DNA of 64,000 nt from Datura wrightii (taxonomy: Eukaryota > Streptophyta > Magnoliopsida > Solanales > Solanaceae). How positions within the stretch are numbered: the stretch's first letter is position 1; the number at the start of each line of letters is the position of its first letter. The notes under the pieces are model-generated. The model saw only the letters and a list, made by a program, of their open reading frames with translations, was not told the DNA's origin and made no database searches. Made by a program: the position numbers and the translations under genes. Of the stretch, positions 46,677 through 59,035 are shown in pieces. The DNA lies in assembly GCA_035772735.1 (NCBI GenBank), contig JASDFA010000018.1, positions 138,699,501 to 138,763,500 on the forward strand, read 5' to 3'.

Positions 46677-48960
46677 TGTAATATCCCGAAAATGCCTAAG
46701 ATTAGACTCGAGATCAAAATGGGAAGTTGGATAAAACTAGAGAAAAGTACACAGGACGGATGACCCAATGGATCGTTGGTCCTCCAATGACCCGTTGGAT
46801 CCATTCATGGTAAGGGGAATCCTTGTGGCGGTGGATACAACGGATGATGCAACGAGTCATATCTTGGAACAACAAGTCATTGTTTGTAATCGAGGGTGGA
46901 GATGGACCTTGATATTTGAGGATGTAACGAGTTATCCGATGACCCGTCGTGAGTTATAACGACCCGTGGTTAGCAGTTGTCGTTTCGTTGCTAGAATTTC
47001 CAGTGTATGTAACAGATCGAGACCATGACTCGTTCGAAGAAAGCACTATTCATGGTGAGGCTCATGGTAAGAGATGTTCAGGGTTGTGAAGGGGCTAGTA
47101 ACGATCGACTCAATGATCCATTTGATCAAAGGACGAGTCGTCCTATTAAGCTGTGGTAAGGATCCAAGATTAGGGCCTGGGCAGTGCATATGACTGGCCA
47201 TACCACGATTCGTGGTAGCTTCAAACGACTCGTCGGTACACCCTTTGGATCGATCTATGCAGTTTTTCAAAGAATATTCATTAAGGGTCTTTCCATGGTT
47301 GAAGGCCCTAAACTACATCGTTTTATGTATTTTTCTGGGCAAAATAAGATAGGTTAAGTCCCTTTCTCTCAAGCCATTCCCATGCATGCAAATTAAGAGA
47401 ATTCTAGAGAGATCAAGCATAAAGTCAAGCTTTTCCCTATCAATTCTCCAGTGGGCATTCAAGAACTCTAGAATCTGATCTTACCCAAGTATGTAGGGTT
47501 ACGAATGGATGTTTCCGTTCACACCCATGCCCATTCTCAACAAATTTATGAAACAATTTTCAAAATTTCATGGGTTTTAATTCAAATATTGTGGAAATCT
47601 AATGATTTGTTAATGGGTTATTTTCGTTAATGATTTACCTCATATTTTATGGATTTTGATCAGATTTTACAATTATTTTACTTATAAAATTATTGATTTC
47701 TCTTTCTACCAAGTTAAGTCTAATTATGCATGATCTACGATGAACCAATTTATGATCTTCGCTTCAATTGTTGATATTAACATACCCAACTTGATTTTTT
47801 ATTTGAAATATAGATTTATTAAATTATCCATCATGATTTGAGGATTTTCAAGTTATATGTATGTTCTACAAGTATGCATGAAGCCTATGATTCATGAATT
47901 ATGTTTTCGGCCGACTCACGGGCCTTATGTCATGGCTAGTTCATGTATGTACAAATATGTTTATGATTATCATGATTCAACTAGCCCATGAATTCATGAA
48001 TGATATACTATGAGCACTATATATGTTTCGGAAGTAGTATCGAACACCGAGTAGGTTCGGGCCCAAGATTCTACCCCCTATCTGATAAACTACATGCCAC
48101 CATAGGTATGTTAGGACATCCTATGCAACTTTTCCTGGCCTAAATGGCCCTTCTCATGGTGATATCACACTTTCATGGTTCTACCTTTGCCAAGGTACGG
48201 ACACCCTCCCGACTAGGATTACAAGTCAGGCTTCATGTGTGCTCATATGGGGTTTGTCAGTTAAGAGAATCTCCCACTGTTCCTCATGATTTATGCATGT
48301 TTATGATTATGTGTGTTGGCTCAAGTTATGTTCAACATAGATTTACTCTCATGCTTATGATTACGAATGTATTATGAATTATTCGTAAACCATGAGCCTT
48401 ATGATATGTTATGTTATGATATTTATGATATGAGAATGATCTCCTACTCTGATGATGTTTAATGAGTTTTTACATACTTTAAATGTCAGCTTTACTCACC
48501 TTGCATACTCGGTACATTCCACGTACTGACCGCATACTTTTGATGTTGTATCGTTTCATGATACTGGACCCAGCTCTCAAGCTCATCCTCATCTTTAGAC
48601 CATTTTGGAGTTCATCTTCAGCATGTTTGTGAGTACTCATGTTCCGAAGGCTGTTTGACTAGACATTATGTTATTTTATGTTTCTGTACTTTATCAGGTT
48701 AGTTTGGGGTGTTGTCCCATCAACCCACCTTCTACAGTAGAGGCTTTCAGACAGTGTGTACTACTCAGCTTGTGTGTATGTCTGGTGATTCCTTACGTTA
48801 TGATATGTAATGCTATGTTTACGTTTCTGCTATGCCTTATGTTCAAACTTCCCCTTAAAGTGAATGAATTTAGATGTATGGTTATGTCATGGGTCGACTT
48901 GGGGCTTCTCGGGGTTCCTTGTCCCGTGTTACAATCCTATCCTACGTTTACGTCGTCACA
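46677..48960 (+). repeat. F 5' LTR (2284 bp)
   Basis: Starts TGTAATATCCCG and ends CGTCGTCACA, four bases before the primer site. The U3 carries an array of ACGAGTC/GACCCGT words (about 46755-47240), the same word type as in beta. The R-U5 shares the gamma signature (CACCGAGTAGGTTCGGGC, CTTGCATACTCGGTACATTCC). Confidence 0.88.
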
Positions 48961-48964
48961 AACT

Positions 48965-48976
48965 TGGTATCAGAGC
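48965..48976 (+). other. F primer binding site (initiator tRNA-Met)
   Basis: TGGTATCAGAGC four bases after the LTR end, exact match. Confidence 0.92.
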
Positions 48977-49173
48977 CATAGGTTTTGAAGAGTCCTGGGG
49001 TGTTTGGAAGACGCATTAAGTAGAGTCTTTTTCATGGGTGTGAAGATCACCACACTTATGATGAAGAGGCTACGTGACATTCATGAAATTTTCCCATCTT
49101 TCATGATCCATGCCATGCAATGAAAAGTCTTTCTATCCTCCTAATTCGTGCTATTCGTGATTGTAGAATCATT

Positions 49174-52100
49174 ACTCCCAGAAGAATGAATGGAAGAAGA
49201 AATGGGAATGGTGAAGGCCACAAAGATGGCAATGATCATAAGGATCAGCAAGCCCAACCTATTCAGAAGCCCCAAGCACTAGAGCCAGTTGCTCACGCAA
49301 ATTTTCAGGCAGCTATCCAGATGATGGCGCAGGCCTTGACCGCGCAGGTCAACCAGTAGGCTGTTGCGCATATCCCATAGAATGACAATGCGGCTGCGAA
49401 CTGACTTAGAGATTTCTTGAGGATGAACCCTCTGGAGCTCCTTGGGTTCAAGGTGGATGAGGATTCACATGATTTCATCGAGGAGATTCTAAATATCCCC
49501 AGGTTATGGGGGTGACCAATGGAGATTGTGTTGATTTTGCCTCCTATTAGCTAAAGGAGGTGGCACACATATGGTTCAAATTGTGGAGAGATGCTAGGGC
49601 AGTGGGTGCAGGCCTTATAGGTTGTTAAAAGTCCCACGCGGTATTCTTGGATCAGTTTTTCCCTCAAGAGATCAGGGAGCTTAAGGCTGCTGTGTTTATT
49701 AACTTAAAGCAGAGTGATATGTCCGTTCAGGAGTATGCATTAGAGTTCACCCGTCTATCCAAGTATGCGCCAGAGTTGGTGGTGGACCAAAGGGCTCGGG
49801 TGAGCCATTTTGTACATGGAGTGGTGGACTATCTGGATAAGGACTGCAGGATCACCATGTTGCATCAGGATATAGACTTTCCCCGCATTGTCTTTCATGC
49901 TCAACAAATGGAGTTGGTGTATCAGAGGTAGAGAGAGGACAATTATTAGACTTCTCATGTCATATCAGGGGGTGGACAGCATCAGAAGTCCCAGCAAAGG
50001 TCTATTACTCTCGCACCATCATAGGCCAGTACGCCATCTAGATTCCCAGGGGACCGGAGGAGCAGGGCTCCCGACTCGAGAGGCCAAGGTAGCATGCAGA
50101 GGGAGCGCACTTTTCTCGTTTGTGCAAAGTGTGGCAAGAACCACTCAAAGAGGTGCCTAGTTGGTTCGGATGTTTGTTTCGGGTGCGGAAAAACCCGCAC
50201 AGAGACTTACGGATTTCTCTTCAGCAAGATCAGGAGGCGGTGGAGCCCGAATGCAAACAACCAGTTCAGCCGCCCCAGCAGCACGTCCCTCTCAGAAGGG
50301 TGACTCGTCTAGTTTAGTTGGCGGTCAACGCCAAAATAGGTTGTATGCTTTAGCACCCCGTCAGGAGCAGGAGGTCTCTGGATGTGGTACTGGTATGTTG
50401 CGTGTTTTTCATATCGATGTTTATGCTTTTCTAGATTCGGGGGCTACTTTGTCTTTTGTGACTCCTTACATTGCTAGTAGTTTGGAGTTAGTCCCGAGAC
50501 TCTATCAGAACTATTTTCATTTTCTACTCCTATTGGTGATTCGATTGTAGCTAGTAGAGTGTATAGAGGATGCTCGGTCACTGTGTTACAGAAAGTAACC
50601 TCCGCAGACCTTGTAGAGTTAGCCATGACCGACTTCGACATTATTCTTGGAATGGATTGGTTGTATGTGTGTTATGCCTCTGTCAATTGTAGAACTCGTG
50701 TGGTGGAATTTCATTTTCCGGGTGAATCAATCTTGAAGTGGAAGGGTAGTTCGGCTGTACTAGCAGGTCGATTTATTTCATATCTTAAGGGCAGAAACAT
50801 GATTTTTAAGGGTTTCATGTATCATCTAGTCAGGGTTAAGGATGTTGAGTCCGATACCCCAACTATCCAGTTAGTTTTGATGGTGCATAAGTATCCAGAG
50901 GTCTTTCTCGATGATATTCCAGGTGTTCCTCCTGAGCGCGAGATTGATTTTTGTATTGACCTTCTACCCGACACACAACCTATCTCCATCCCTCCCTACA
51001 TAATGGTTCCATCTGAGCTAAAAGTAGTTGAAGGCCCAGTTGAAGGACCTGTTAGATAAGGGCTTCATTAGACCGAGCAAGTCTCCATGGGGTGCACCAG
51101 TCTTATTTCTTTGAAAGAAGGATTGTTTGCTTCGGATGTGCATCGATTATCAGCAATTGAACAAAGGAACCATTAAGAACAAGTATCCTCTTCCCAGGAT
51201 TGATGATTTGTTTGACCAGCTTCAGGGTGCAAGGTGTTTCTCAAAGTTAGATCTCAGGTTCGGGTATCATCAGCTCAGGGTTCGGGAGAGTGATATCCCA
51301 AAGACAGCCTTCAGTATGCGTTATGGTCATTATAAGTTTGTAGTTATGTCTTTTGGATTGACAAATGCTCCTGTATCTTTTATGGACTTGATTAACAGGG
51401 TGATCAAGTCATACCTAGATATGTTCGTGATCGTGCTCATTGATAACATCCTTATATACTCTAGCGAGGAGGAACATGCCGCTCATTTGAGAGTAGTGCT
51501 TTAGACTCTCAAGGATCGCTAGTTGTATGCGAAGTTCAGCAAGTGCGAGTTTTGGTTGAGCTCGGTAGCATATTTGGGCCATGTGGTATCAAGCGAAGGC
51601 ATAAAAGTAGATTCTCAAAAAATTGAGGCAGTGAATAATTGGCCTAGACCCGGTGAATCCTTTGGATATTCAGAGTTTCTTGGGCCTATTTGTCTACAAC
51701 AAGAGATTCGTTGAAGGTTTTTCATCAATCGCAGCACCTTTAACCAAGTTGACTCAGAAGAAGGTGATATTTTAATGGTCAGAGGCTTACGAGAAGAGCT
51801 TCAAAGAGTTGAAGACTCGACTTACTACCGTATCAGTGTTGACCCTACCCGAGGGTACGAACGGCTTTGCGGTGTATTGTGATTCTTCGAGAATCGGACT
51901 CGGGTGTGTATTGATGTAGCGAGGGAAGGTAATAGCATATGCCTGTAGACAGTTAAAGATCCATGAGAAGAATTACCCTACCCATGATTTGGTGTTCGCC
52001 GAAGTGGTATTCGCCTTGAAAATATGGCGATATTACTTGTATGGGGTCCATGTGGATGTATTTACGGACCACAAAAGCTTACAATATGTGGTCACGTAGA

Positions 52101-53795
52101 AAGACCTTAATCTACTGCAAAAACGGTGGGTAGAGCTACTCAAAGACTATGATATGAGTGTTCTATACCATCCGTTAAGGCTAATGTGATAGCGTACACA
52201 CTTAGTAGACTTTCAATGGAGAGTGTGTCCCACATGGATGAAGGGAAAAAGGAGTTGGTGAAAGATGTGCATCTTCTCGCAAGGTTAGGAATTAGGTTGG
52301 TTGACTCTACCAATGGCAGTGTTGTTGTGCAAAGAGGATCTGAATCGTCATTAGTGACTGATGTGAAATCTATTCAAGATGAAGATACGATTTTGGTAAA
52401 GTTGAAGGAAGTCGTTCGGAGTCAGAAGGTGGAGGTTTTCTCCGAAGGGGGAGATGGTGTGCTTCAATACCAGTGCCCCTATGTGCTTTAGATGTTGATG
52501 ATTTGAGGAAACAGATATTGCACGAGGCCCATGGATCCAAGTATTCCATCCATCCGAGTACCACTAAGACGTATCATGATTTATGAGAAATATTTTGGTG
52601 GGATGGCATGAAGAAGGATATAGCAGAATTCATAGCCAAGTGCCCGAACTATCAACAAGTAAAGGTTGACAATCAAAGGTCGGGAGGAGTACTTCAAGAT
52701 ATCAGCATTCCTACTTGGATGTGGGAAGATATTAATATGGACATCATCACAAGACTACCTTGTACTCGCCAACAATATGATTCCACTTGGGTGGTGGTGG
52801 ACAGGTTTACCAAGGCTGGATATTTTCTATCGGCACAAACCACAAACTCAATGGAGGATTATGCCAAGATATATATCCGTAAGTTGGTTCGATTGCATGG
52901 AGTGCCCTTGCCTATTATTTCAGATCTAGGTACTCAATTTACCTCTCACTTTTGGCGGACTTTCCAGAAAGGGCTTGGGACTCAAGTTAAGCTCAACACA
53001 TCATTTCATCTGTAGACTGATGGTCAAGCGGAACAGACAATCCAAAGTCTCAAGGACATGTTGAGAGCATGTGACATGGACTTCAAAGGTAGCTGGGATG
53101 ATCACTTGCCCCTGATTGAGTTTTATTACAATAACAGCTATCACACCAACATTTAGATGGCATTGTTTGAGGCTCTTTATGGGGTGAGATGTAGATCACC
53201 CATAATATGGTTTGAGCTTGGTGAGGAAGCTATGATAGGGCCAGATTCGGTTCATGAGGTTGTGGTGAAGGTTCAGTTGATAAGGGACAGGCTGAAAACC
53301 GCTCAGAGTCGTCAAAAGTCCTATGCAGACATGAGAAGAAGAGAATTAGAATTTGCAGTCGATGACTAGGACTTTCTGAAGGTATCTCCAATAAAGGGAG
53401 TGATGCGGTTTAGAAGGAAAGTAAAACTCAGTCCAAACTCTATTGGTCCCTACTGGATCATGAGAAGAGATGGTAAGGTAGCATATATGTTGGAGTTGGC
53501 CTCAGAGTTGTCTTCTATGCATCCTGTGTTTCATGTATCGCTTTTGAAGAAATGTTTGGGAGATCAAACTTTAGTAGTCTCTGTAGACAGCATTGGTGTA
53601 AAAGATAGCCTTAGCTATGAGAAGGTTCCGGTGGAAACATTAAATCACCATGTTCAGAAGCTAAGGAACAAGGAAGTAGCTTCAGTGAAAGTATTATGGA
53701 GAAAGCAGCATGTCGAAGGAGCTACGTGGGAAGCTGAGGCGAATATGATGGCAAAATACCCACACTTATTCTCTACCGGCTCAGTTCCTACTTGA
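49174..53795 (+). pseudogene. gag-pol: F gag-pol with chromodomain, broken
   Basis: Chromovirus polyprotein. The usual start ATGCCTCC reads ATTACTCC at 49174, so the start is lost; the next ATG is 49186. Gag runs to about 50090, zinc-binding CAKCGKNHSKRC and CFGCGK lie near 50115-50195, and protease FLDSGATLSFVTPYIA near 50428. RT: LRMCIDYQQLNKGTIKNKYPLPRIDDLF (51130-51215), YGHYKFVVMSFGLTNAP, and LIDNILIYS near 51434, where the second catalytic Asp is Asn. RNase H (51780-52230). Integrase: the HHCC has CPNY for CPNC (52640), the core has INMDIITRLP and ISDLGTQFTSHFW (52730, 52920). Chromodomain (SVKVLWRKQHVEGATWEAEANMMAKYPHLF, 53680-53770) closes it. At least ten stops or frameshifts. Confidence 0.9.
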
Positions 53796-54024
53796 GGTAT
53801 CAGTTGCGCCCTATAACTCTATCTAGTTTTCATGTTCAAATCATGTGTGCAAGTTTCTTTTACGTATATAGATGTGTATGTCAAGTATGAAACCGAATTA
53901 GTTATGTGATACAAATCGGAGGTAATCATTCCCTTAGTTTTCGATTTAAATGATCAGTATTTGGGTGTAAGATTGCATGCCTTTGTTTTCTGCTTGTTTC
54001 CAACATTCAAGGAAGAATGTTCCC

Positions 54025-54037
54025 AAGGGGGAGATTT
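54025..54037 (+). other. F polypurine tract
   Basis: AAGGGGGAGATTT directly before the 3' LTR start TGTAATACC at 54038. Confidence 0.85.
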
Positions 54038-56305
54038 TGTAATACCTCGGAAATGCCTAAGATTAGACCAGGATCAAACTGGGAAGTTGGCTGAAAACTG
54101 GAGAAAGTGCATAGGACGAATAAACAATGACACGTTGGATCCAACTATGGTAAGGGGAGTCCTAGTGGTAGTTGATACAACGGATGATGCAACGAATCAT
54201 TTCTTGGAACAATGAGTCATTGTTTGTAATCGTTGGTGGAGCAGGCCCTTTGTATTTGAGGATGTAACGGGTCATCCAACAACCGGTCGTGAGTTATAAT
54301 GACCCGTGGTCAGTAGTCATCATTTTCTTCCTAGAATTTCCAGTGCATGTAATGGATTGAGACCACGACTCGTTGGAAGAAACCATGACTCATGGTGAGA
54401 CTCATGGTAAGGACGTTTAGGGTTGTGAAGGGGCTAGTAATGATCAACTCAATGATCTGTTTGATAAAAGGATGAGTCGCCCTGTCGAGCTGTGGTAAGA
54501 ATCCGGGATCAGGGCCTGGAAAGTGCATATGATGGGCCGTACCAGGAGTCGTGGTAGCTTCCAAAGACTCATTGGTACGCCCGTTGGTTCATTCTATACA
54601 GTTTTTTAGGGTATATTCCTATGGGTATTTTCAACCATTCCATGCTCTAAGGCCTTAAACTACATCATTTTATGTATTTTTGTAGGCATAATAAGATAGG
54701 TTAAGTCACTTTCTCTCAAGCCATTCCCATGCATGCCAATTAAGAGAATTCTAGAGAGATCACGCATAGAATAAAGCTTTTCCCTATCAATTCTCCATTG
54801 GGCATTCAAGAACTCTAGAATCTGATTTTACCCAGGTATATAGGGTTATAAATGGGTTTTTCTGTTCACACCTATGCCCATTCTCTACAAATTTATGAAA
54901 AATCCTCATAGGGTTTTAATTCAATTCTTGTTGAAATCTAATGATTTGTTAATGGGTTATTCTGATTTATGAATTACCTCATGTTTTATGGATTTTGATC
55001 AGATTTTACAATTATTTTACTTATAAAATTATTGATTTTGATTTCTACCAAATTAAGCCAAAGTATGCATGATCTATGATGAAACCGATTTATGATCTTA
55101 CGCTTCAATTGTTGATATTTACAAACCCAGCATGATTTATGATTTGAAATATAGATTTATTCACTTCAATTACCCACCATAGTTTTATGATTTTCAAGTT
55201 ATATGTATGTTCTACGAGTATGCATGAAACTTATGATTCATGAATTATATTTTTGGCCGACTCACAGGCTTCATATAATAGCTAGTTCATGTATATAAAA
55301 ATATATTAATGATTATCATGATTTAACTAGCCCATGAATTCATGCATGATATATTATGAGCACTATATATGTTTTGGGAGTAGTATCGAACACCGAGTAG
55401 GTTCGTGAACTAGGTTCTGCCCTAGATCTCATAAATTACGTGCCACCGTAGGTATGTCGGGACCCCCAATGCGAATGTCCCTGGCCCAAATGGCCCTTCT
55501 CGTGGTGATATCACACTTTCATGCTTCTACCCTTGGAAAGGTACGGACATCCTCCCGACTAGGGTTACAAGTCGGGCTTCATGTGTGCTATAAGGGGTAT
55601 GTCAGTTAAGAGATCTCCCACTGTTCCTCGTGATTTATGCATGTTTATGATGGCGTATGTTGGCTCAAGTTATGTTCAATATAGCTTTACTCTCATGCTT
55701 ATAATTATGAATGTATTTTGAATGCTTCAAAAACCTTAAGTCTTATGTTATGTTATGTTATGATATTTATGATATTATCATGATGTTCTAATCTCATAAT
55801 TTTTAATGAGTTTTTACATTATTTAGATGTCCGTTTTACTTACCTTGCGTACTTTGTACATAACACGTACTGACCGCATACTTTCTATGCTGTATCATTT
55901 CATGTTACAGGACCCGGCTCTCAGGCTCATCCTCATCTTTAGACCATCTCGGAGTTAACCTTCAGTCTGCTGGTGGTTCCTCATGTTCTGAGGGCCATTT
56001 TACTAGATATTTATGTTATTTTATGTTTCAGTACTTGACCAGGTTAGTTGGGGGTGTTTCCCCATCAACCCATCTTATGCAGTAGAGGCTTTCAGACAGT
56101 GCGTAGTACTCAACTTGCGTGTATGTCTGGTGATTCCTTATGTTATGATATGTCATGCTATGTTTACATTTCCTTTATGCCATATGTTCAGCCTTCCGCT
56201 TAAAGTGAATGAAGTTAGATGTATGCTTATGCCATAGGTCGACTTGGGGCCTCTTAGGGTTCATAGTCCAATGTAACAATTCGGGCCTACCTTCGGGTCG
56301 TGAAA
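54038..56305 (+). repeat. F 3' LTR (2268 bp)
   Basis: Starts TGTAATACCTCGG; ends CGGGTCGTGAAA, where CA is expected, a likely point change. The ACGAGTC-type array is at about 54115-54600. It matches the 5' LTR along its length, with scattered changes and small gaps. Confidence 0.88.
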
Positions 56306-57476
56306 AAAGTACTATCCAACTCAAGACCTCGAGTTGGTAGCATTAGTATTCTCCTTGAAGATTTTGAGACACTATCTGTACAGGGTCCATGTGGATGTCT
56401 TTACGGACCACAAAAGACTATAGTACGTGTTTACCCAGAAGAATCTAAACTTTTGACAAAGGAGGTGGTTGGAGCTTCTTAAAGATTATGATATGAGTGT
56501 CCTTTATCATTTGGGCAAGGCTAATGTGGTGGAAGATGCTCTTATTAGACTTTCTATGGAGAGTGTGTCTCATATATATTAGGGGAGAAAGGAGTTAGTG
56601 AAGGATGTGCATTAGCTTTCACGACTAAGGGTTCATCTTGTTGATTCAATAGATGGTGGTGTGATTATTCACAATGGTTTAGAATCCTCTTTGTTGCCTG
56701 AAGCCAAGCATAGGCAATGTGAGGATCCTATTCCAGTAAAGTTGAACGAAGCGATTATGAATCAGAAGGTTGAGGTCTTTTCCCAAAGGGGAGATAGTGT
56801 ACTTCGACATTAGGGTCGTTTGGGTGTTCCAAGTAATAATAATTTTAGAGATTGGAAGTTGCATGAGGCTCATGGATCCTGATATTCTATACAACTAGGT
56901 GCCACCAAGATGTACTATGACCTACGGGAAGTCTATTGGTGGAGTGGAATGCAGAAGGACATAGCAGAGTTTGTGGCTAAGTGTTCGAATTGTCAACAAG
57001 TGAAAGTTAAGCATCAAAGACCTGGAGGTGTGCTACAAGACATTAGTATCCTGCATGGAAGTGTGAGGAAACTAATATGGACTTCATTAAAGGGTTGCCT
57101 CACACTCATCGATATTTGGCTCTATTTGGGTGGTTGTAGACAGGTTGACTAAGGAAACTTATTTTCTACCGGTCAAAACTACTAATTCGGCAGATGATTA
57201 TGCTAAATTGTATATTCTAGAGTTAGTTCTATTTCATGGAGTGCCGTTGTCGGTCATATCAAATAGAGGTACTCAATTTACCTCCCAGTTTTGCAGATCA
57301 TTTCAAAAGGAAATCGGTACTCAAGTCAAGCTTAGCACCGCTTTTCACCCATACACAAATGGTTAGGCGAAGCGGACCATTCAAACTACTGAGGATATGT
57401 TGAGAGCATGTATGATTGATTTCAAAGGTAGTTGGGATGATTATTTACCTCTCATTGAGTTTGAATATAACAACAG
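56306..57476 (+). pseudogene. gag-pol: C2 gag-pol, second part (RNase H end and integrase)
   Basis: Continues RNase H straight after F: the segment corresponding to NYPTHDLELAAVVFALKI, then HVDVFTDHK, and DYDMSVLYHLGKANVVEDAL (to about 56545). Integrase follows: the HHCC has CSNCQQVKVKHQRPGG (56975-57020) and the core VVDRLTKETYFLPV. The second catalytic Asp is Asn (ISNRGTQFTSQF, 57260). The gene breaks at EYNNS, 57476, where LTR fragment G begins. Several stops. Confidence 0.85.
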
Positions 57477-59035
57477 TGTAATGCCCCAGAAGCGCAAAAT
57501 CAATATTTAGGAATTAAATCAGAAAATCTGAAAAACTACAGAAATGTTGCAGAATGACCAACTTGACGGGTTGTTAAGGGACCCAACGACTCATTAGGTC
57601 AACCATGAGAGGGATGCCAAGAGTTTACACCAGATTTCCTAACGGACGACACCACGAGTTGTTGGCAGGCCCTACGACTTGTTAAGTGGCCCATTGACAA
57701 CCCGAAGTTCAGAAAATTGAGGAATTTATAGTGTACTTGCCAACCCGGGTGTATAGAAGCTACCCAGTATTAGTCATGAATAAAATCATTCCAGTTGATC
57801 TTGTAGAGCTATACATGGTCGACTTCGACCTTATTCTAGGCATGGATTGGTTACACTCCTTCTATGCCTCAGTTGACTGCAGAACCAGACTTGTCAAGTT
57901 TCATCTTCCAGATGAGCCCATGTTAGATTGGTCGGGCAGCAGTTCAGCACCTAAGGGTAGGTTTATTTCCTTCCTTAAGGCCTAGAAACTTATTTCTAAG
58001 GGATGTTTATATCACCTGGTTCAGGTAAAAGATTCCAACTTTGAAACCCCAACCTTTCAGTCAGTTCTAGTTGTCAGCGAGTTCCCAGATGTATTTCCTG
58101 AAGATCTTCCTAGAGTTCCCCCTGAACAGGAAATAGATTTCGGGATAGATCTCCTTCAAGAAACTCAACCCATCTCCGTCCCTCCTTACAGAATGGCTCC
58201 AGCGGAGCTTAAGGAGTGGAAGTAGTAGTTAAAGGACCTTTTTGATAGGGGTTTCATCAGACCCAACATCCGTCCCTGGGGTGCTCCAGTGCTATTCATG
58301 TGTAAGAAAGACGCTACCCTCAGAATGTGCATAGATTACCGTCAGCTGAACAAAGTCATGGTCAAGAATAGATATCCCTTACCTAGAATTGATGACCCGT
58401 TTGACTAGATTCAAGGAACTAGCTGTTTCTCCAAGATCGATCTCAGGTCAGGTTACCGTCAGTTAAGGGTCAGAGAGTGTGAAATACCGAAAACAACATT
58501 TAGAACTTGGTATGGTCACTACGAGTTTGTGGTAATATCCTTTGGGTTAACAAATGCCCCAGCAGCCTTCATGGACCTAATGAACAGGGTTTTCAAGCTA
58601 TACCTATATATGTTTGTCATTGTATTTGTCGATGACATTCTAGTGTACACCAGAAATGAAGAAGAGCATGCTTATCACCTAAGGTTAGTATTACAGACTC
58701 TCAGAGATTGCTAGTTATTCGCCAAGTTTAGTAAGTGTGAATTCTATTTGAAGTGTGTGACTTTGATAGGTCATGTGGTCTCAGGAGAAGGGATACAAGT
58801 AGATCCTCACAAGATAGTAGCAGTGAAGGATTAGCCCAGACCTACCTCTCCTACCGAGATCAGGAGTTTCTTTGGATTAGTAGGCTATTATCGATGGTTT
58901 GTTGAAGGTTTATCCTCCATATCCTCTCCTCTAACAATGTTAACTTAGAAGAAGGTGAAATTCCAGTGGGTAGATGAGTGTGAGAAGAAATTTTAGGAGT
59001 TGAAGACTCGACTCACTACCAGTCCAGTTTGGACC
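57477..59035 (+). mobile_element. G: internally deleted chromovirus fragment
   Basis: Starts with an LTR U3, TGTAATGCCCCAGAAGCG, with ACGACTCATT/ACTTGTT array words (about 57555-57710), inserted in the C2 integrase. At about 57725-57745 it jumps into a protease end (VYRSYPVLVMNKIIPVDLVELYMVDFDLILGMDWL). RT follows: a stop before the VRKKDG segment, LRMCIDYRQLNKV (58320), intact FVDDILVYT (58630), then the RT-RNase H link and RNase H start, with several stops. It ends near 59035 at KTRLTTSPV. Confidence 0.75.

Larger units (their letters stand above)
46677..56305 (+). mobile_element. F: complete chromovirus (about 9.6 kb) inside C2 RNase H
   Basis: Both LTRs, primer site, gag-pol with chromodomain and polypurine tract are present. 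Flanks AAAGA (46672-46676) and AAAGT (56306-56310) are the target duplication with one change. Removing F with one copy restores the C2 RNase H frame exactly. LTRs are 2284 and 2268 bp and visibly diverged, so the insertion is not recent. Confidence 0.9.

Noticed and set aside
57477..57725. G as a solo LTR
   Set aside because: Only about 250 bp of U3 are present and the sequence then enters a protease coding region, so it is an internally deleted element.
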